Assembly (NCBI GenBank): GCA_017640505.1
Contig: JAEPQO010000004.1
Coordinates: 248,001-312,000, forward strand
DNA from: Rhodospirillales bacterium
GTDB lineage: Bacteria; Pseudomonadota; Alphaproteobacteria; Rhodospirillales; Casp-alpha2
DNA length: 64,000 nucleotides
Reading direction: 5' to 3'
Shown: one piece after another, positions 44,033 through 53,224 of the stretch
Layout: every line of letters begins with the position of its first letter
Numbering within the stretch: the first letter of the stretch is position 1
Notes under the pieces: model-generated
What the model was told of the DNA's origin: nothing
The model's input: the letters and a program-made list of their open reading frames with translations, nothing else
Database searches by the model: none
Position numbers and translations under genes: made by a program

Positions 44033-45250
44033 ATGGCACGCAACAGGATACCCGCACTTTTCTTGGCCGCCGCGACCCTTGCGGCAGGCACCGCCAGCGC
44101 CGGCGTGGTCGAGGTCGGCCCGCGCCCCTACTTCCTGATCGAGCAGATGAAAGACGGTCCGCTGAAATCCCGGCTGCAGTCGTGTTCCGACCGCCCGATG
44201 CAGCGGAAACTGTTTTCCATCGGCCACCGTGGCGCGCCGATGATGTTCCCTGAACACACGGTGGAATCGAACGTCGCCGCGGCACGCATGGGCGCCGGTA
44301 TCCTCGAATGCGACGTCACCTTCACCAAGGACAAGGAACTCGTCTGCCGCCATGCGCAGAACGACCTGCACACCACCACCAACATCCTGAAGACGCCGCT
44401 CGCGAACAAGTGTACCCAGCCGTTCAAGGCCGCCGCGGCCGATGCCACGGCCAGCGCCGAGTGCCGTACCAGCAACATCACGCTGGCCGAGTTCCGCACG
44501 CTCAAGGGCAAGATGGATGCGGCGAACAAGAAAGGCACCACCGTCGACGAATACATGGACGGCACGGTGGGCTGGCGGACGGACCTGTATGCGGCGTCCA
44601 GCGGCACGCTGATGACGCATGCGGAATCGATCAAGCTGTTCCGCAGCCTGGGCGCCAAGTTCACGCCGGAACTAAAATCGCCATCGGTCGAGATGCCGTA
44701 CAACGGCTTCACGCAGGAAGAGTACGCACAGAAGATGATCGACGAATACAAGGCCGCGGGTGTGCCGGCAGCCGACGTCTGGGCGCAGTCGTTCAACCTC
44801 GATGACGTGCTCTACTGGATCAAGCACGAACCCGAGTTCGGCAAGCAGGCTGTCTTCCTGGATGGCCGTTACGGCGACAAGGGCTTCGACCCGATGCAGC
44901 CGGCGACCTTCAAGCCTGGCATGAAGGAACTGAAGTCGATGGGCGTCAACTACATCGCCCCGCCGATGTGGATGCTGGTCACGACGGAGGACGGCAAGAT
45001 CGTGCCCTCGGCCTACGCCCGAGAATCCAAGGCCGCCGGTCTCAAGATCATCACCTGGACGCTGGAGCGGTCAGGTCCGCTGGCCGAAGGCGGCGGCTGG
45101 TACTACCAGTCGGTCAAGGACGTAACGGACCACGACGGCATCATGTTCGAACTGCTGGACGTGCTGGCGATGCAGGTCGGGATCGAGGGGATCTTCTCGG
45201 ACTGGCCGGCGACGGTGACCTACTACGCCAACTGCATGGGCCTCGAGTGA
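44033..45250 (+). CDS. Glycerophosphodiester phosphodiesterase (exported)
   Basis: A 405-residue protein with a signal peptide (core [15 protein letters not shown]). It contains the GDPD active-site start [18 protein letters not shown] (His and Arg), then [21 protein letters not shown] with Glu, Asp and His. The TIM barrel continues to FTPELKSP and [11 protein letters not shown]. Periplasmic GDPD enzymes release glycerol-3-phosphate from deacylated phospholipids. A second disulfide set (Cys pairs around CRTSN and CTQPF) may stabilise it outside. Confidence 0.92.
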   Translation: MARNRIPALFLAAATLAAGTASAGVVEVGPRPYFLIEQMKDGPLKSRLQSCSDRPMQRKLFSIGHRGAPMMFPEHTVESNVAAARMGAGILECDVTFTKDKELVCRHAQNDLHTTTNILKTPLANKCTQPFKAAAADATASAECRTSNITLAEFRTLKGKMDAANKKGTTVDEYMDGTVGWRTDLYAASSGTLMTHAESIKLFRSLGAKFTPELKSPSVEMPYNGFTQEEYAQKMIDEYKAAGVPAADVWAQSFNLDDVLYWIKHEPEFGKQAVFLDGRYGDKGFDPMQPATFKPGMKELKSMGVNYIAPPMWMLVTTEDGKIVPSAYARESKAAGLKIITWTLERSGPLAEGGGWYYQSVKDVTDHDGIMFELLDVLAMQVGIEGIFSDWPATVTYYANCMGLE

Positions 45251-45277
45251 GGCCCTTGCCGGTGCGGCATCAGGCAA

Positions 45278-45303
45278 CCGGGCGGCACATCAGCGCCGCC
45301 CGG
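45278..45303. terminator. GC-rich hairpin between convergent genes
   Basis: A perfect 9-base stem (CCGGGCGGC, 45278-45286, with 45295-45303) and an 8-base loop, lying after the diesterase gene and 11 bases before the end of the convergent helical-protein gene. No T tract follows, so it is a possible weak bidirectional terminator. Confidence 0.45.
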
Positions 45304-45313
45304 ACCTCCGGTC

Positions 45314-46486
45314 TTACTTGCAGGACTCGAGTGCGCGGATCGCATCCTCGATTTCCTTGATCGCCTTGTCGATCTCGGAGAAATCGTAATGCGGCTCCAG
45401 TGATTCGAAGAACTTCTCGATCGCTTTCAAATCCGCTTCCAGCTTGCTCATATCGAGGCCGGGCGGCGTCATGTCGTGTTCGAGCTTGTGAATAAACTTC
45501 TCAATAGCATGCACGATAGGATGAAGGACCTTTTCGACCGCCTTACGCATCTCTTTCTTGAGCTTGTCGAGATTGACCAGATGCTCAAGTTTCTTCATCT
45601 CCGCCTTCCATTCCTTAAGCAGATGTTCGATCTCGAACTTCCAGTCGAATGGATGGATGCGGATGTGAATATGCCGCCGCATTTCCTTCTCAAGCTTGTC
45701 GATTTCGTGCTCGAGTTCCTTGACGTACTTGGATACGTCAACCACCGGCCCGTGTAGTTTCAAAGCTATGTTGAATGATGGGGACAATGCCGTTTCAAGG
45801 ATCTGATTGACGTCGGCGACACCCTTGGAGGCGTCGATCACCGTCGTATTCAGCAGCCCGACGGGTTTGTTGAAGACGTTATAGACTGTATCGATGTCCT
45901 TGTTGCCGGCCGAGATACAGGCTTTCTGCTGCAACGTCGATGCAATGTGACATGCCTTGATATAGTCGTTGCCGAGTTTCACCGATTTTAGATGTGCCTT
46001 GCCAATGATACCTTCGTACTTGGTGATGTTCGGCAGCACCTTGGTGTCGATCTCAGCCCGGATTTAGTGCAACCGACCTTTCGTCACGATCGCATTGGTG
46101 ACCTTGTATATCGGGCTGAGAACATTCTTGTGCGAGATTTCCGCGGCATGGGCCGTTTTGTCCAAGCCCGATTGCAAGCTCGGGGCAAGCTCGAACAGGG
46201 GCGCAATCAATGACAGCCTGCTGTGAATCTTTTTCGCCGTCTTGTCCGCTTCACCGACATCGTCGTTCATGTCGATCACCTCGGTGATCTCGGTGCGGAT
46301 ATTGGTAATGTTGGTCTTGAGCCGCGCCAACTGGGTCTGCAATGACAGCCAAGCCTGCGCATCGGTCTGCAGCAAGGCCGTCCCGTGCGTGCAAGCCGCG
46401 GTTTCCGCCACGGCCGACGGCACACCCCACATCGCCACGACTGCCGATAAAGGCAATGCTTTCAACAGCATATAACTTGTTTTCAC
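45314..46486 (-). pseudogene. Exported helical/coiled-coil protein interrupted by an in-frame TAA
   Basis: One reading frame runs from GTG 46486 (GGGAGAAATTGA upstream) to the stop at 45314, but codon 141 is TAA (46064-46066). The first 140 residues start with a signal peptide (core ALPLSAVVAMWGVPSAVA) and a helix-rich region; the other 249 continue in the same frame (IRAEIDTKVLPNITKYEG and onwards) into a long Lys/Glu/His-rich coiled coil. A single base change (for example CAA to TAA) would create this. I recognise no family. A genuine nonsense mutation, a sequencing error or two separate proteins (restart at GTG 46039) remain possible. Confidence 0.65.
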
Positions 46487-46706
46487 TCAATTTCTCCCAA
46501 TGAAATTTTATATTATTTACTCTAGTCACAATGTTTTTTAGGTCCAATATAAATAAAATTAATAAATTACTTTATTTTTATCTTTGGATATGAACGCCTT
46601 CTGCCAAAAGAATTATCGGCATGCGCGGCATCCGGCTCGCGCGAGTGACGAGCGACCGGCAAGATCGCCGATGTGTCGAAATTGAGGGGATGTTTGCTGC
46701 CGGACG

Positions 46707-47168
46707 TTACGCCGGCACGACCTCGAGGTCCTTCAGCGCGCCGAAGTTGTCCGCGTGCTTTTTCATCAGGTCCACGTAGACGCGCATCTTCAGGTCGCTG
46801 TGCAGGATGTGACCGATGAGCCAGTCGTGCAGCAGATGCGCCATCTCGCCGTGCACCCGGTCAAGCGCATCGTCGGCCGTCTCGTCCATGTGATGGATCA
46901 CGTCGTCGAGGGATTTCATCAGCTCGCGGTGCTCTTCGTGATGGTCGCCGACGTCGGGGTAGTTGATCATATTCTGCAACTGTTCCTCGCGGCCGAAATG
47001 CGTCTCGGTGTAGAACTTGAGCGCATGGAGGATTTCCGTTGCCTCGCCGCGTTCGAGACCATCCGCCGCAAGCGCCTCGAAGCGATTGATAATATCGATT
47101 AGGTGCCGGTGATCCTGGTCGATCACGCCGCCGTCGTCGATCGACATCTTGTCGCGCCATTCGATCAT
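46707..47168 (-). CDS. Bacteriohemerythrin, copy 1
   Basis: A 153-residue di-iron hemerythrin. All ligand motifs are present: DQDHRHLIDII, HFGREEQ (HxxxE), HHEEHREL (HxxxH) and HILHSDLKM (HxxxxD). It binds O2 reversibly and may deliver or sense oxygen. It lies 17 bases downstream of a second hemerythrin on the same strand, probably one operon. Confidence 0.92.
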   Translation of the reverse strand: MIEWRDKMSIDDGGVIDQDHRHLIDIINRFEALAADGLERGEATEILHALKFYTETHFGREEQLQNMINYPDVGDHHEEHRELMKSLDDVIHHMDETADDALDRVHGEMAHLLHDWLIGHILHSDLKMRVYVDLMKKHADNFGALKDLEVVPA

Positions 47169-47185
47169 GCGTTCACCCGTGCCCG

Positions 47186-47806
47186 TCAGTCGTCCGAGCA
47201 GAAGAGTTTTCGGGTCTCCGCCATTTCCTGGTCGTCGAGGCGGGATTCGAACGTTTCGATCAGGCCCGTGATTTCGTGCGCCATCGGATCGTCGGACATC
47301 AGCAACGCGACGAACCGTTCGACCACGTCGCGCTTGTTTGCCGGCACGCGCACGTTGACCTCGTTCAACAGTGCCGTCTGCTCCGGCACCTGATCGTCGC
47401 GCTCGCCACGCAAGTATGGGACATAGTCCATGTCCGTCTTTAGGATATGGCCGGTCAGCCAGTTGCCCAGAAAACGGCCAAGCTTCAGCGGATCAATATC
47501 GCTGCTGCCGCCGCGGTGAATGCCACGCAGGCATTTGACCTTCCGTTCCAGGGAACGGTGCTTGCGGAGATGCTCTTCGGTGCCGGGGTAACCGGCTTGA
47601 ATCATGAAGCCTTCCTCGCGGCGAAAATGCTCCAGGACGTATGTCTCAAGGCAGGTAATCGCCTGTTCGATCTCGGCCGGCCCCTGTTCCTTGATCAGCG
47701 CATCGGCAAGGTTGCCGATTTCCTCGAACAGCGCCTTGTGATCGCGGTCGATGGCCTTGATGCCGGTTTCGAAGGTCTCGGACCAGACCGGGATGTCCTG
47801 TTGCAT
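47186..47806 (-). CDS. Bacteriohemerythrin with C-terminal extension, copy 2
   Basis: A 206-residue protein. The first ~135 residues carry all hemerythrin ligands (DRDHKALFEE, HFRREEGF, HLRKH, HILKTDMDY). The last ~70 residues form an extra helical region (VERFVALLMSDDPMAHEI) absent from copy 1, possibly a partner-binding tail. It is the upstream gene of the pair, so the two may share oxygen-related control. Confidence 0.9.
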   Translation of the reverse strand: MQQDIPVWSETFETGIKAIDRDHKALFEEIGNLADALIKEQGPAEIEQAITCLETYVLEHFRREEGFMIQAGYPGTEEHLRKHRSLERKVKCLRGIHRGGSSDIDPLKLGRFLGNWLTGHILKTDMDYVPYLRGERDDQVPEQTALLNEVNVRVPANKRDVVERFVALLMSDDPMAHEITGLIETFESRLDDQEMAETRKLFCSDD

Positions 47807-48009
47807 CTCTTTCTCTCCGATGGGATTGCGTCACACCACATGGGCGATCATCCCAACATAAGGGATCGACGCGCCATGGCCGTGATATAGATCAATTCTA
47901 ACCTTTTCAGGCCGGTACGGGCAAAAGCAACCGGCCACGGTGCGATGACGGTTGCGGCGCCGGTCGGCACCGGGCGATACTGACGGGAACGATATTGCCG
48001 GAGGGTGAC

Positions 48010-48498
48010 ATGCGCGGATTTTTGATCTTCATCGTCGGCGGGCTTTTGGGCGTGATCGGCGGCTTTGCCGTCGGTATTTTCCTTTACCCTTACATCTTCC
48101 TCGCCGACGTCGTCGCCAACGAACAGCTTCAGGGCGCCGCCGAGAAGCAGATCGTTGCCACCGGCACGTTCATCCATGCCGATCCGTCGGATCCGATCCA
48201 TTTCGGTTCGGGTGGGGTCACCGTCTATGCGGATGCGCTGCAGATCGAAAAGGACTTCGAGGTCGGGCCAGGCCCAAAGTACCACGTCTATCTGGTGCCC
48301 GACGCGAACGTAACGCCCGATACGGCGGTCGACGATACGATGTATGTGGACCTTGGCCGGCTGCGCGCCTTCAAGGGCTCGCAGGTGTTCGACATCCCCG
48401 CCGGCGTCGATATTCCGAGCTATAAAAGTGTCGTCATCTGGTGCGAGCAATTCGGCGTGCTGATTTCGCCGGCGGCGCTCAGATTTTCAAAAAATTAA
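48010..48498 (+). CDS. DM13 domain protein with N-terminal membrane anchor
   Basis: A 162-residue protein. ATG 48010 follows GGAGGGTGAC; an earlier ATG lacks a site. An N-terminal helix (FLIFIVGGLLGVIGGFAVG) anchors it, and the rest is a DM13 beta-domain (TGTFIHADPSDPIHFGSGGV, KYHVYLVPDANV, and the Cys in VIWCEQFGVL). DM13 domains are thought to be redox or heme-linked surface domains. It faces away from the hemerythrin operon. Confidence 0.85.
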   Translation: MRGFLIFIVGGLLGVIGGFAVGIFLYPYIFLADVVANEQLQGAAEKQIVATGTFIHADPSDPIHFGSGGVTVYADALQIEKDFEVGPGPKYHVYLVPDANVTPDTAVDDTMYVDLGRLRAFKGSQVFDIPAGVDIPSYKSVVIWCEQFGVLISPAALRFSKN

Positions 48499-48553
48499 TT
48501 CAGTTGCTGCCACTTAGCCGTCAAAGCATGCTGTGCTTCAAGCCTTTCCCTTA

Positions 48554-49144
48554 TTACGGTGACTGATCAGCCCATTCTTCGTCCGCATCACTACCATCAT
48601 CAGCGGGACCTCCTCTGCCAATCGTATTTTTTGCAACCCCCTTAATGTAATCGTTCGCAGCCGAGAATATTTTCTCGGCAAGCTTTTCGATTCCCTCGAT
48701 TTTGTTAATAAAGGGAATGAGTTGCTTCCAACCAGATTTCTGCTCCTCACTTGCCGCCTGCAAATTCAAGAACTCCATCATCGAGTCTTCATCCAAGTTC
48801 CTAACATCATTGAGAGTTCCTTCGATATGCCCTCGAACTGCTAATTCGCTCACTATGAATCGATTGAATGCGGTACGGGCTTGTGGCGATAGCAAAGCAA
48901 GGTTCGCATCAGCAAGGGCCCCGTAATGTTGCGCTTGAGTGGACGCCATATTCTCTGCAGAGGGAGATTCCTCTTCAGGATAAATCCATGTCTTCGCAGC
49001 CCGTAGAGAATCCATGGCTTTGCGTGCGCGGCGTGCGATCAACACACCATACCCGGCCAGCGCCGTACCGATCACCGCGATTAGGCTTGTGACAATCTCT
49101 GCGGCATCCGAAGTCAAAATCGTATTGATCTCGTGCATTTCCAT
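48554..49144 (-). CDS. Hypothetical membrane-anchored protein
   Basis: A 196-residue protein. The ATG at 49144 is chosen because GGAGGAATTC lies just upstream. One membrane helix near the N-terminus (VTSLIAVIGTALAGYGVLIA, residues ~18-37) is followed by a helical cytosolic region and an Asp/Glu-rich tail. No family recognised. It is AT-richer than the neighbours, which hints at acquisition, and it lies next to the broken transhydrogenase gene. Confidence 0.65.
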   Translation of the reverse strand: MEMHEINTILTSDAAEIVTSLIAVIGTALAGYGVLIARRARKAMDSLRAAKTWIYPEEESPSAENMASTQAQHYGALADANLALLSPQARTAFNRFIVSELAVRGHIEGTLNDVRNLDEDSMMEFLNLQAASEEQKSGWKQLIPFINKIEGIEKLAEKIFSAANDYIKGVAKNTIGRGGPADDGSDADEEWADQSP

Positions 49145-49341
49145 TAGAATTCCTCCGAGGCTGCAGGACAATTTATACGTGATTTTAGTAAGATTGTTAA
49201 CGCCCAACTATGGAGCGAAATGTAACAGCTATTTGCAACTCACGTTGAATGGCCAATTCTCCTAGACAACAAACCCGGGAAATCCCATGGTTTCTCCTGT
49301 TTGGGGGGCAACGAACCTGACGACGTCGAGGTGAGACGAGG

Positions 49342-50669
49342 ATGAGCAACTACGATTACGACCTTGTGGTCATCGGGTCGGGGCCCGCAGGCCAGCGTGC
49401 AGCGGTGCAGGCAGCGAAGCTCGGAAAGCGGGTTCTGGTTGCCGAACGGCAGGCCGTCGTCGGCGGCGTCTGCCTCAATACCGGCACGATCCCCTCCAAG
49501 ACGCTGCGTGCCGCAACCATGCATCTTTCCGGTTATCACGAGCGCACCATCTACGGTTCGTCGTACAAGGTGAAGGAAGACATCACCATGGCCGACCTGC
49601 TCGGCCGCGCCAATCATGTGCGCCAGATCGGCATCGCATTCTGCTGACACCGGTCGACGGCCAGGCGCCTTCTGAGATCAGCGCGGCCCATGTCGCCATT
49701 GCCGTCGGCACGACGACGACGCGCGATCCGAACATTGCGTTCGACGGCGAGCATATCTTCACCAGCGACGACATCCTGGAACTCGACAAGCTGCCGAAAA
49801 GCCTGACCGTGATCGGCGCCGGCGTCATCGGCATCGAGTACGCGACGATCTTCGCGACGTTGGGTGTCCGGGTTACCGTTGTCGACAAGCGCACGCAGCT
49901 GTTGCCGTTCGTCGACGAGGAAATCATCGACACGCTCGTGCACCTGATGCGTCAGGAGCGCGTCACCATGCGCCTCGGCGAGGGCGTCAGCGGTGTCGAG
50001 GTGGTCGACGGCGATCAGGGCCGGAAGGTTCACATCACGCTGGACAGCGGCAAGCACATCAATACGGAAACCGTGCTGTATTCGATCGGCCGCACCGGCG
50101 CGACGGAAACGCTGAACCTCGCCGCAGCCGGTGTCGGCGCCGACGACCGCGGCCGCATCACCGTCAACGAGAGCTATCAGACCGAAGCGCCGCACATTTA
50201 TGCGGTCGGCGACGTCATCGGCTTCCCGAGCCTGGCATCGACGTCGATGGAACAGGGCCGCCTCGCTGCATGCCACGCCTTCGGCGTCGACGCGCACAGC
50301 TTTCCGGACCTGTTGCCCTACGGCATTTACACGATCCCCGAGATCTCGGTGGTCGGCAAAAACGAGCAGGAACTGACCGAGGAAGGCACTAGCTACGAAG
50401 TCGGCCACGCATCCTACCGTGAAATCGCGCGCGGCCAGATCGTCGGTGATCAGGCGGGTTTGCTGAAACTGATTTTCGATCCCGACAGCCGCAAGCTGCT
50501 GGGCGTGCACATCATCGGTGACGGTGCATGCGAGCTGATTCACATCGGACAGGCGGTGATGTCGCTGGGCGGCACCATCGATTACCTGATCGACACGGTG
50601 TTCAACTATCCGACCTTCGCGGAATGCTACAAAACCGCCGCGTTCGACGGCGTCAATCGGCTGGGGTAA
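49342..50669 (+). pseudogene. sthA: Soluble pyridine nucleotide transhydrogenase, broken by internal deletion/frameshift
   Basis: The first part (49342-49647) encodes [20 protein letters not shown] and the active-site-like [20 protein letters not shown], then meets a TGA. The rest continues in another frame from about 49629 ([13 protein letters not shown], then AVGTTTTRDPNIAFDGE), with NAD motif VIGAGVIGIEYATIF and the dimer domain to LG. Aligned with SthA from memory, ~25 residues are missing at the junction and the frame shifts. SthA converts NADPH and NADH. As read, no full enzyme is made; an assembly error is the main alternative. Confidence 0.8.
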
Positions 50670-51092
50670 TCAGGCGGCGTTCTTGGTCGGCCCCGGGGTG
50701 CCGTACGGAAACGACGTCACACGCCCTTCGCTTGCCCAAACAATAGCATCTTCGCGATTGGTAAACAGGCGCACGTCCCACCACGACACCGACAGGTTGT
50801 CGATATAATTGTGGCAAAGCGCGGCAACCGCGTCGTTATCCGTGACCAGCGCGACACGCATGAAACTCGAAGAGCGCGCGGCGGCCTCGTCCAGATAGGC
50901 AATGCCGGTCGCCTCCTCGGGCGACATCACGACCTGCGTCACGCCGGTCAGGTCGGAAATATGGAAGCGCAGATCGCTCCAGTCTTCACGGCCCCAGACT
51001 TCGTTACGCGCTTCGAAAAAGTCGTCGAAGGTCAGCGTGCCGAAAAAGCGGCGGATATAGCCTTTCTCCATGAAGATCGTTCTGTACGGCAT
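50670..51092 (-). CDS. STAS/SpoIIAA-like protein
   Basis: A 140-residue soluble protein. The start at 51092 is preceded by GAGAGGGAAACG. The arrangement of beta strands and helices (IRRFFGTLTFDDFFEARNEVW, LRFHISDLTGVTQVV, FTNREDAIVWAS) resembles SpoIIAA-like STAS proteins of alphaproteobacteria, although no phospho-Ser position can be confirmed. It could bind a partner kinase or transporter. It starts 200 bases from the divergent PAS_5 gene. Confidence 0.55.
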   Translation of the reverse strand: MPYRTIFMEKGYIRRFFGTLTFDDFFEARNEVWGREDWSDLRFHISDLTGVTQVVMSPEEATGIAYLDEAAARSSSFMRVALVTDNDAVAALCHNYIDNLSVSWWDVRLFTNREDAIVWASEGRVTSFPYGTPGPTKNAA

Positions 51093-51319
51093 ATAATCGT
51101 TTCCCTCTCTCACGTTTCACGTGGTCGTCCCCACGACACGCGGAGGTATATACCTCACCAATCTTGCCCAATTTATTCGGCAATGTTTCGAAATATTTCC
51201 GACTGACAGGCGTCACAGTCGGTCCGGCACTGATCCTGTTAAGGTTTGATTACATCGCTATTTCACTTAAACCTTGCCGTGCCTGGCCGATATGAGGCGA
51301 GACGCCAGAAAGTAGGTTC

Positions 51320-51814
51320 ATGGACGCACTCGACGACAGACCCGTTGCCTATGTGAACGGTACGGCAGACGACTGCCTTTCTCCGTTGACCGGGCGCGTG
51401 ATCGCATACTGGCAAGAGCGCATGCCGGCAGGCGGTGGTTTGCCGCGCTGGTCCGACTTCGATCTCATGGATCTGTATGAAGTCGCCCCATCGCTCGCGG
51501 TCAAAGATGTGATCGACGACGGCAGGGATTACGTCAACCGGTTCTGGGGCACATCGCTGACGGTTGCCCTCGGGTTCGAGGGATCGGGCAAACTGGTCAG
51601 CACCTACGAGCCGGAGAGCATGCGCAAAGCTGTCAGCCGACGCTACGCGCATGTGGTCAGCACCGGCGAAACGTCGATGGCCCGCGGCCATATTGCGAAC
51701 ATGCCGGGTAAGGAATACCTCGCCTTCGAACTCGTGCACCTGCCGCTATGGGGCAGACACGACAAGGTCGAACACATTCTGTCGGCCTATGATTTCGGTT
51801 TCAGGGCGCCCTAA
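51320..51814 (+). CDS. Stand-alone PAS_5 domain protein (paralogue 4)
   Basis: A 164-residue PAS_5 protein with GRVIAYWQERMPAGGGLPRW, FDLMDLYEVAPSLAVKDVID and NRFWGTSLTVALGFEGSGK. The C-terminal strand is LPLWGRHDKVEHILSAYDFG. Single domain, no effector. It converges on the M24 hydrolase gene with 14 bases between stops. Confidence 0.8.
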   Translation: MDALDDRPVAYVNGTADDCLSPLTGRVIAYWQERMPAGGGLPRWSDFDLMDLYEVAPSLAVKDVIDDGRDYVNRFWGTSLTVALGFEGSGKLVSTYEPESMRKAVSRRYAHVVSTGETSMARGHIANMPGKEYLAFELVHLPLWGRHDKVEHILSAYDFGFRAP

Positions 51815-51828
51815 ACATCCGACCCGCC

Positions 51829-53088
51829 TCAGGTAAGAAACGCCTCCTCGAACGGGAATTCCGATAACAGCTCCCAACCCGTTTCCGTAATCAGCAGCTG
51901 CTGCTCCAGCTTCACCCCTTCGCCGCCATCCTCGGCACCGATAAAGCTCTCGACGCAGAGCGTCATGCCCGGCTCGACCACGCCGTCATAACCGGCATCC
52001 GGAAAATCGCCGTGGTGATAAAGGTACGGATATTCGCCCGTCATGCCGCAGCCGTGCGCTGACAGGTAATAGCGGTGCTTGTAGTAACGCTCGGGGATGT
52101 CCCACGCCCGGTCGGCGTATTCGCGGAACGTCAGGCCCGGTTTCAGAATGTCCATGTTGTGATGAACCTGTTCAAACGCCAGTTTGTAGAGCGTCTTCTG
52201 ATGTTCGGTCGGCTTGCCGGGACCACTGTGAAACGAGCGCGAGAAATCGGCGTAGTAGCCGTGACAGCCGACGACATCGGTATCGAGCAGGATCATCTCG
52301 TTCTCGCCAATGACGTTCGCCGAACTTTCCTGGAACCACGGATTGGTGCGCCGCCCCGCGTTCAGCAAACGGGTCTCGCAGTAATCGCCGTTCCTGGCGA
52401 TGACCGCCGCATGCAGGATCGACCAGAGTTCGTTTTCCGTTATGCCGGGGCGGATCGCGGCGCGCAGCTCACCGACCGCGGCCTCGGTCGCACGCAGCGA
52501 GGCGACGACGCATTTTACTTCTTCCGCCGACTTGATCGCGCGGGCCATTTCCACCGGCTGCTGCGCGTCGACGATGCGGAAACCCTCGTCCTTGAGCGCA
52601 ATCGCCGCACCGGCGTTGAGGCGCTCGAGCCCGACGGTCGCGCCGGCGCCAACCAGTTCACGGAGCGTCGCCGCCGTTTCGGCGGCCCACGCCTTTTCAC
52701 GCGCCTCGATATCCGGTCCGGCCGCGACGAAGCTCGCCGTCATCGCGGGACGCACCTCGTCAACGGTTTCGAAGCCCGTGCCCAGGTGCCCGCAGCCTGT
52801 GAATTCGAAAAGGATCGAGCGGTCGGCGGTCAGCATCAAGTAGCGCGCCGGCTGGTTCCGTTGCGAGAAGACCTGCATATTGCGGGTGCCGGTGGCGTAG
52901 CGGATGTTGACCGCGTCGGACAGGATGACGGCGTCGACACCGTAGTGCGCCATCTGTCCGCGGAGCCTTTCCTGGCGATACCTGCGCACGGCCGCAAGAT
53001 CGATGCCCCGGCTTTCCGGCGCGGCATCCAGAATGTCGAGATCGCCGGGCGCGCCACGGTCACCGTGCCAGTCCAGTTCGGTCATCAT
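51829..53088 (-). CDS. M24-family metallohydrolase, creatinase/Xaa-Pro peptidase type (DddP-like)
   Basis: A 419-residue protein. The start at 53088 follows GGAGAGCGA. The N-terminal domain is creatinase-like (RLRGQMAHYGVDAVILSDAVN), and the C-terminal pita-bread domain has metal ligands Asp-Asp in LLDTDVVGCHGYYADFSRS, His in YLSAHGCGMTGEYPY, Glu in MTLCVESFIGAED and Glu in EGVKLEQQLLITETG. The insert GEYPYLYHHGDFPDAGYDG resembles DddP, a DMSP lyase of this fold, but related peptidases share it. Role either DMSP cleavage or peptide hydrolysis. Confidence 0.75.
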   Translation of the reverse strand: MMTELDWHGDRGAPGDLDILDAAPESRGIDLAAVRRYRQERLRGQMAHYGVDAVILSDAVNIRYATGTRNMQVFSQRNQPARYLMLTADRSILFEFTGCGHLGTGFETVDEVRPAMTASFVAAGPDIEAREKAWAAETAATLRELVGAGATVGLERLNAGAAIALKDEGFRIVDAQQPVEMARAIKSAEEVKCVVASLRATEAAVGELRAAIRPGITENELWSILHAAVIARNGDYCETRLLNAGRRTNPWFQESSANVIGENEMILLDTDVVGCHGYYADFSRSFHSGPGKPTEHQKTLYKLAFEQVHHNMDILKPGLTFREYADRAWDIPERYYKHRYYLSAHGCGMTGEYPYLYHHGDFPDAGYDGVVEPGMTLCVESFIGAEDGGEGVKLEQQLLITETGWELLSEFPFEEAFLT

Positions 53089-53224
53089 TCGCTCTCCGCT
53101 TCCCCGCATCATGCGCCCGTTTTACAGGGAGACACAGCCCGGCGCTTTCCGCAGCGACGAAAACGACATATTTTTTCCGGCACACGTGGCCGGGTCTTTG
53201 CCGGCGAAGGGGAGGAGAAAAATC

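Noticed and set aside
49645-49647. TGA in sthA as a selenocysteine codon
   Set aside because: The downstream SthA sequence is in a different frame and ~25 residues are missing, so recoding would not restore the protein; no SECIS-like hairpin seen.
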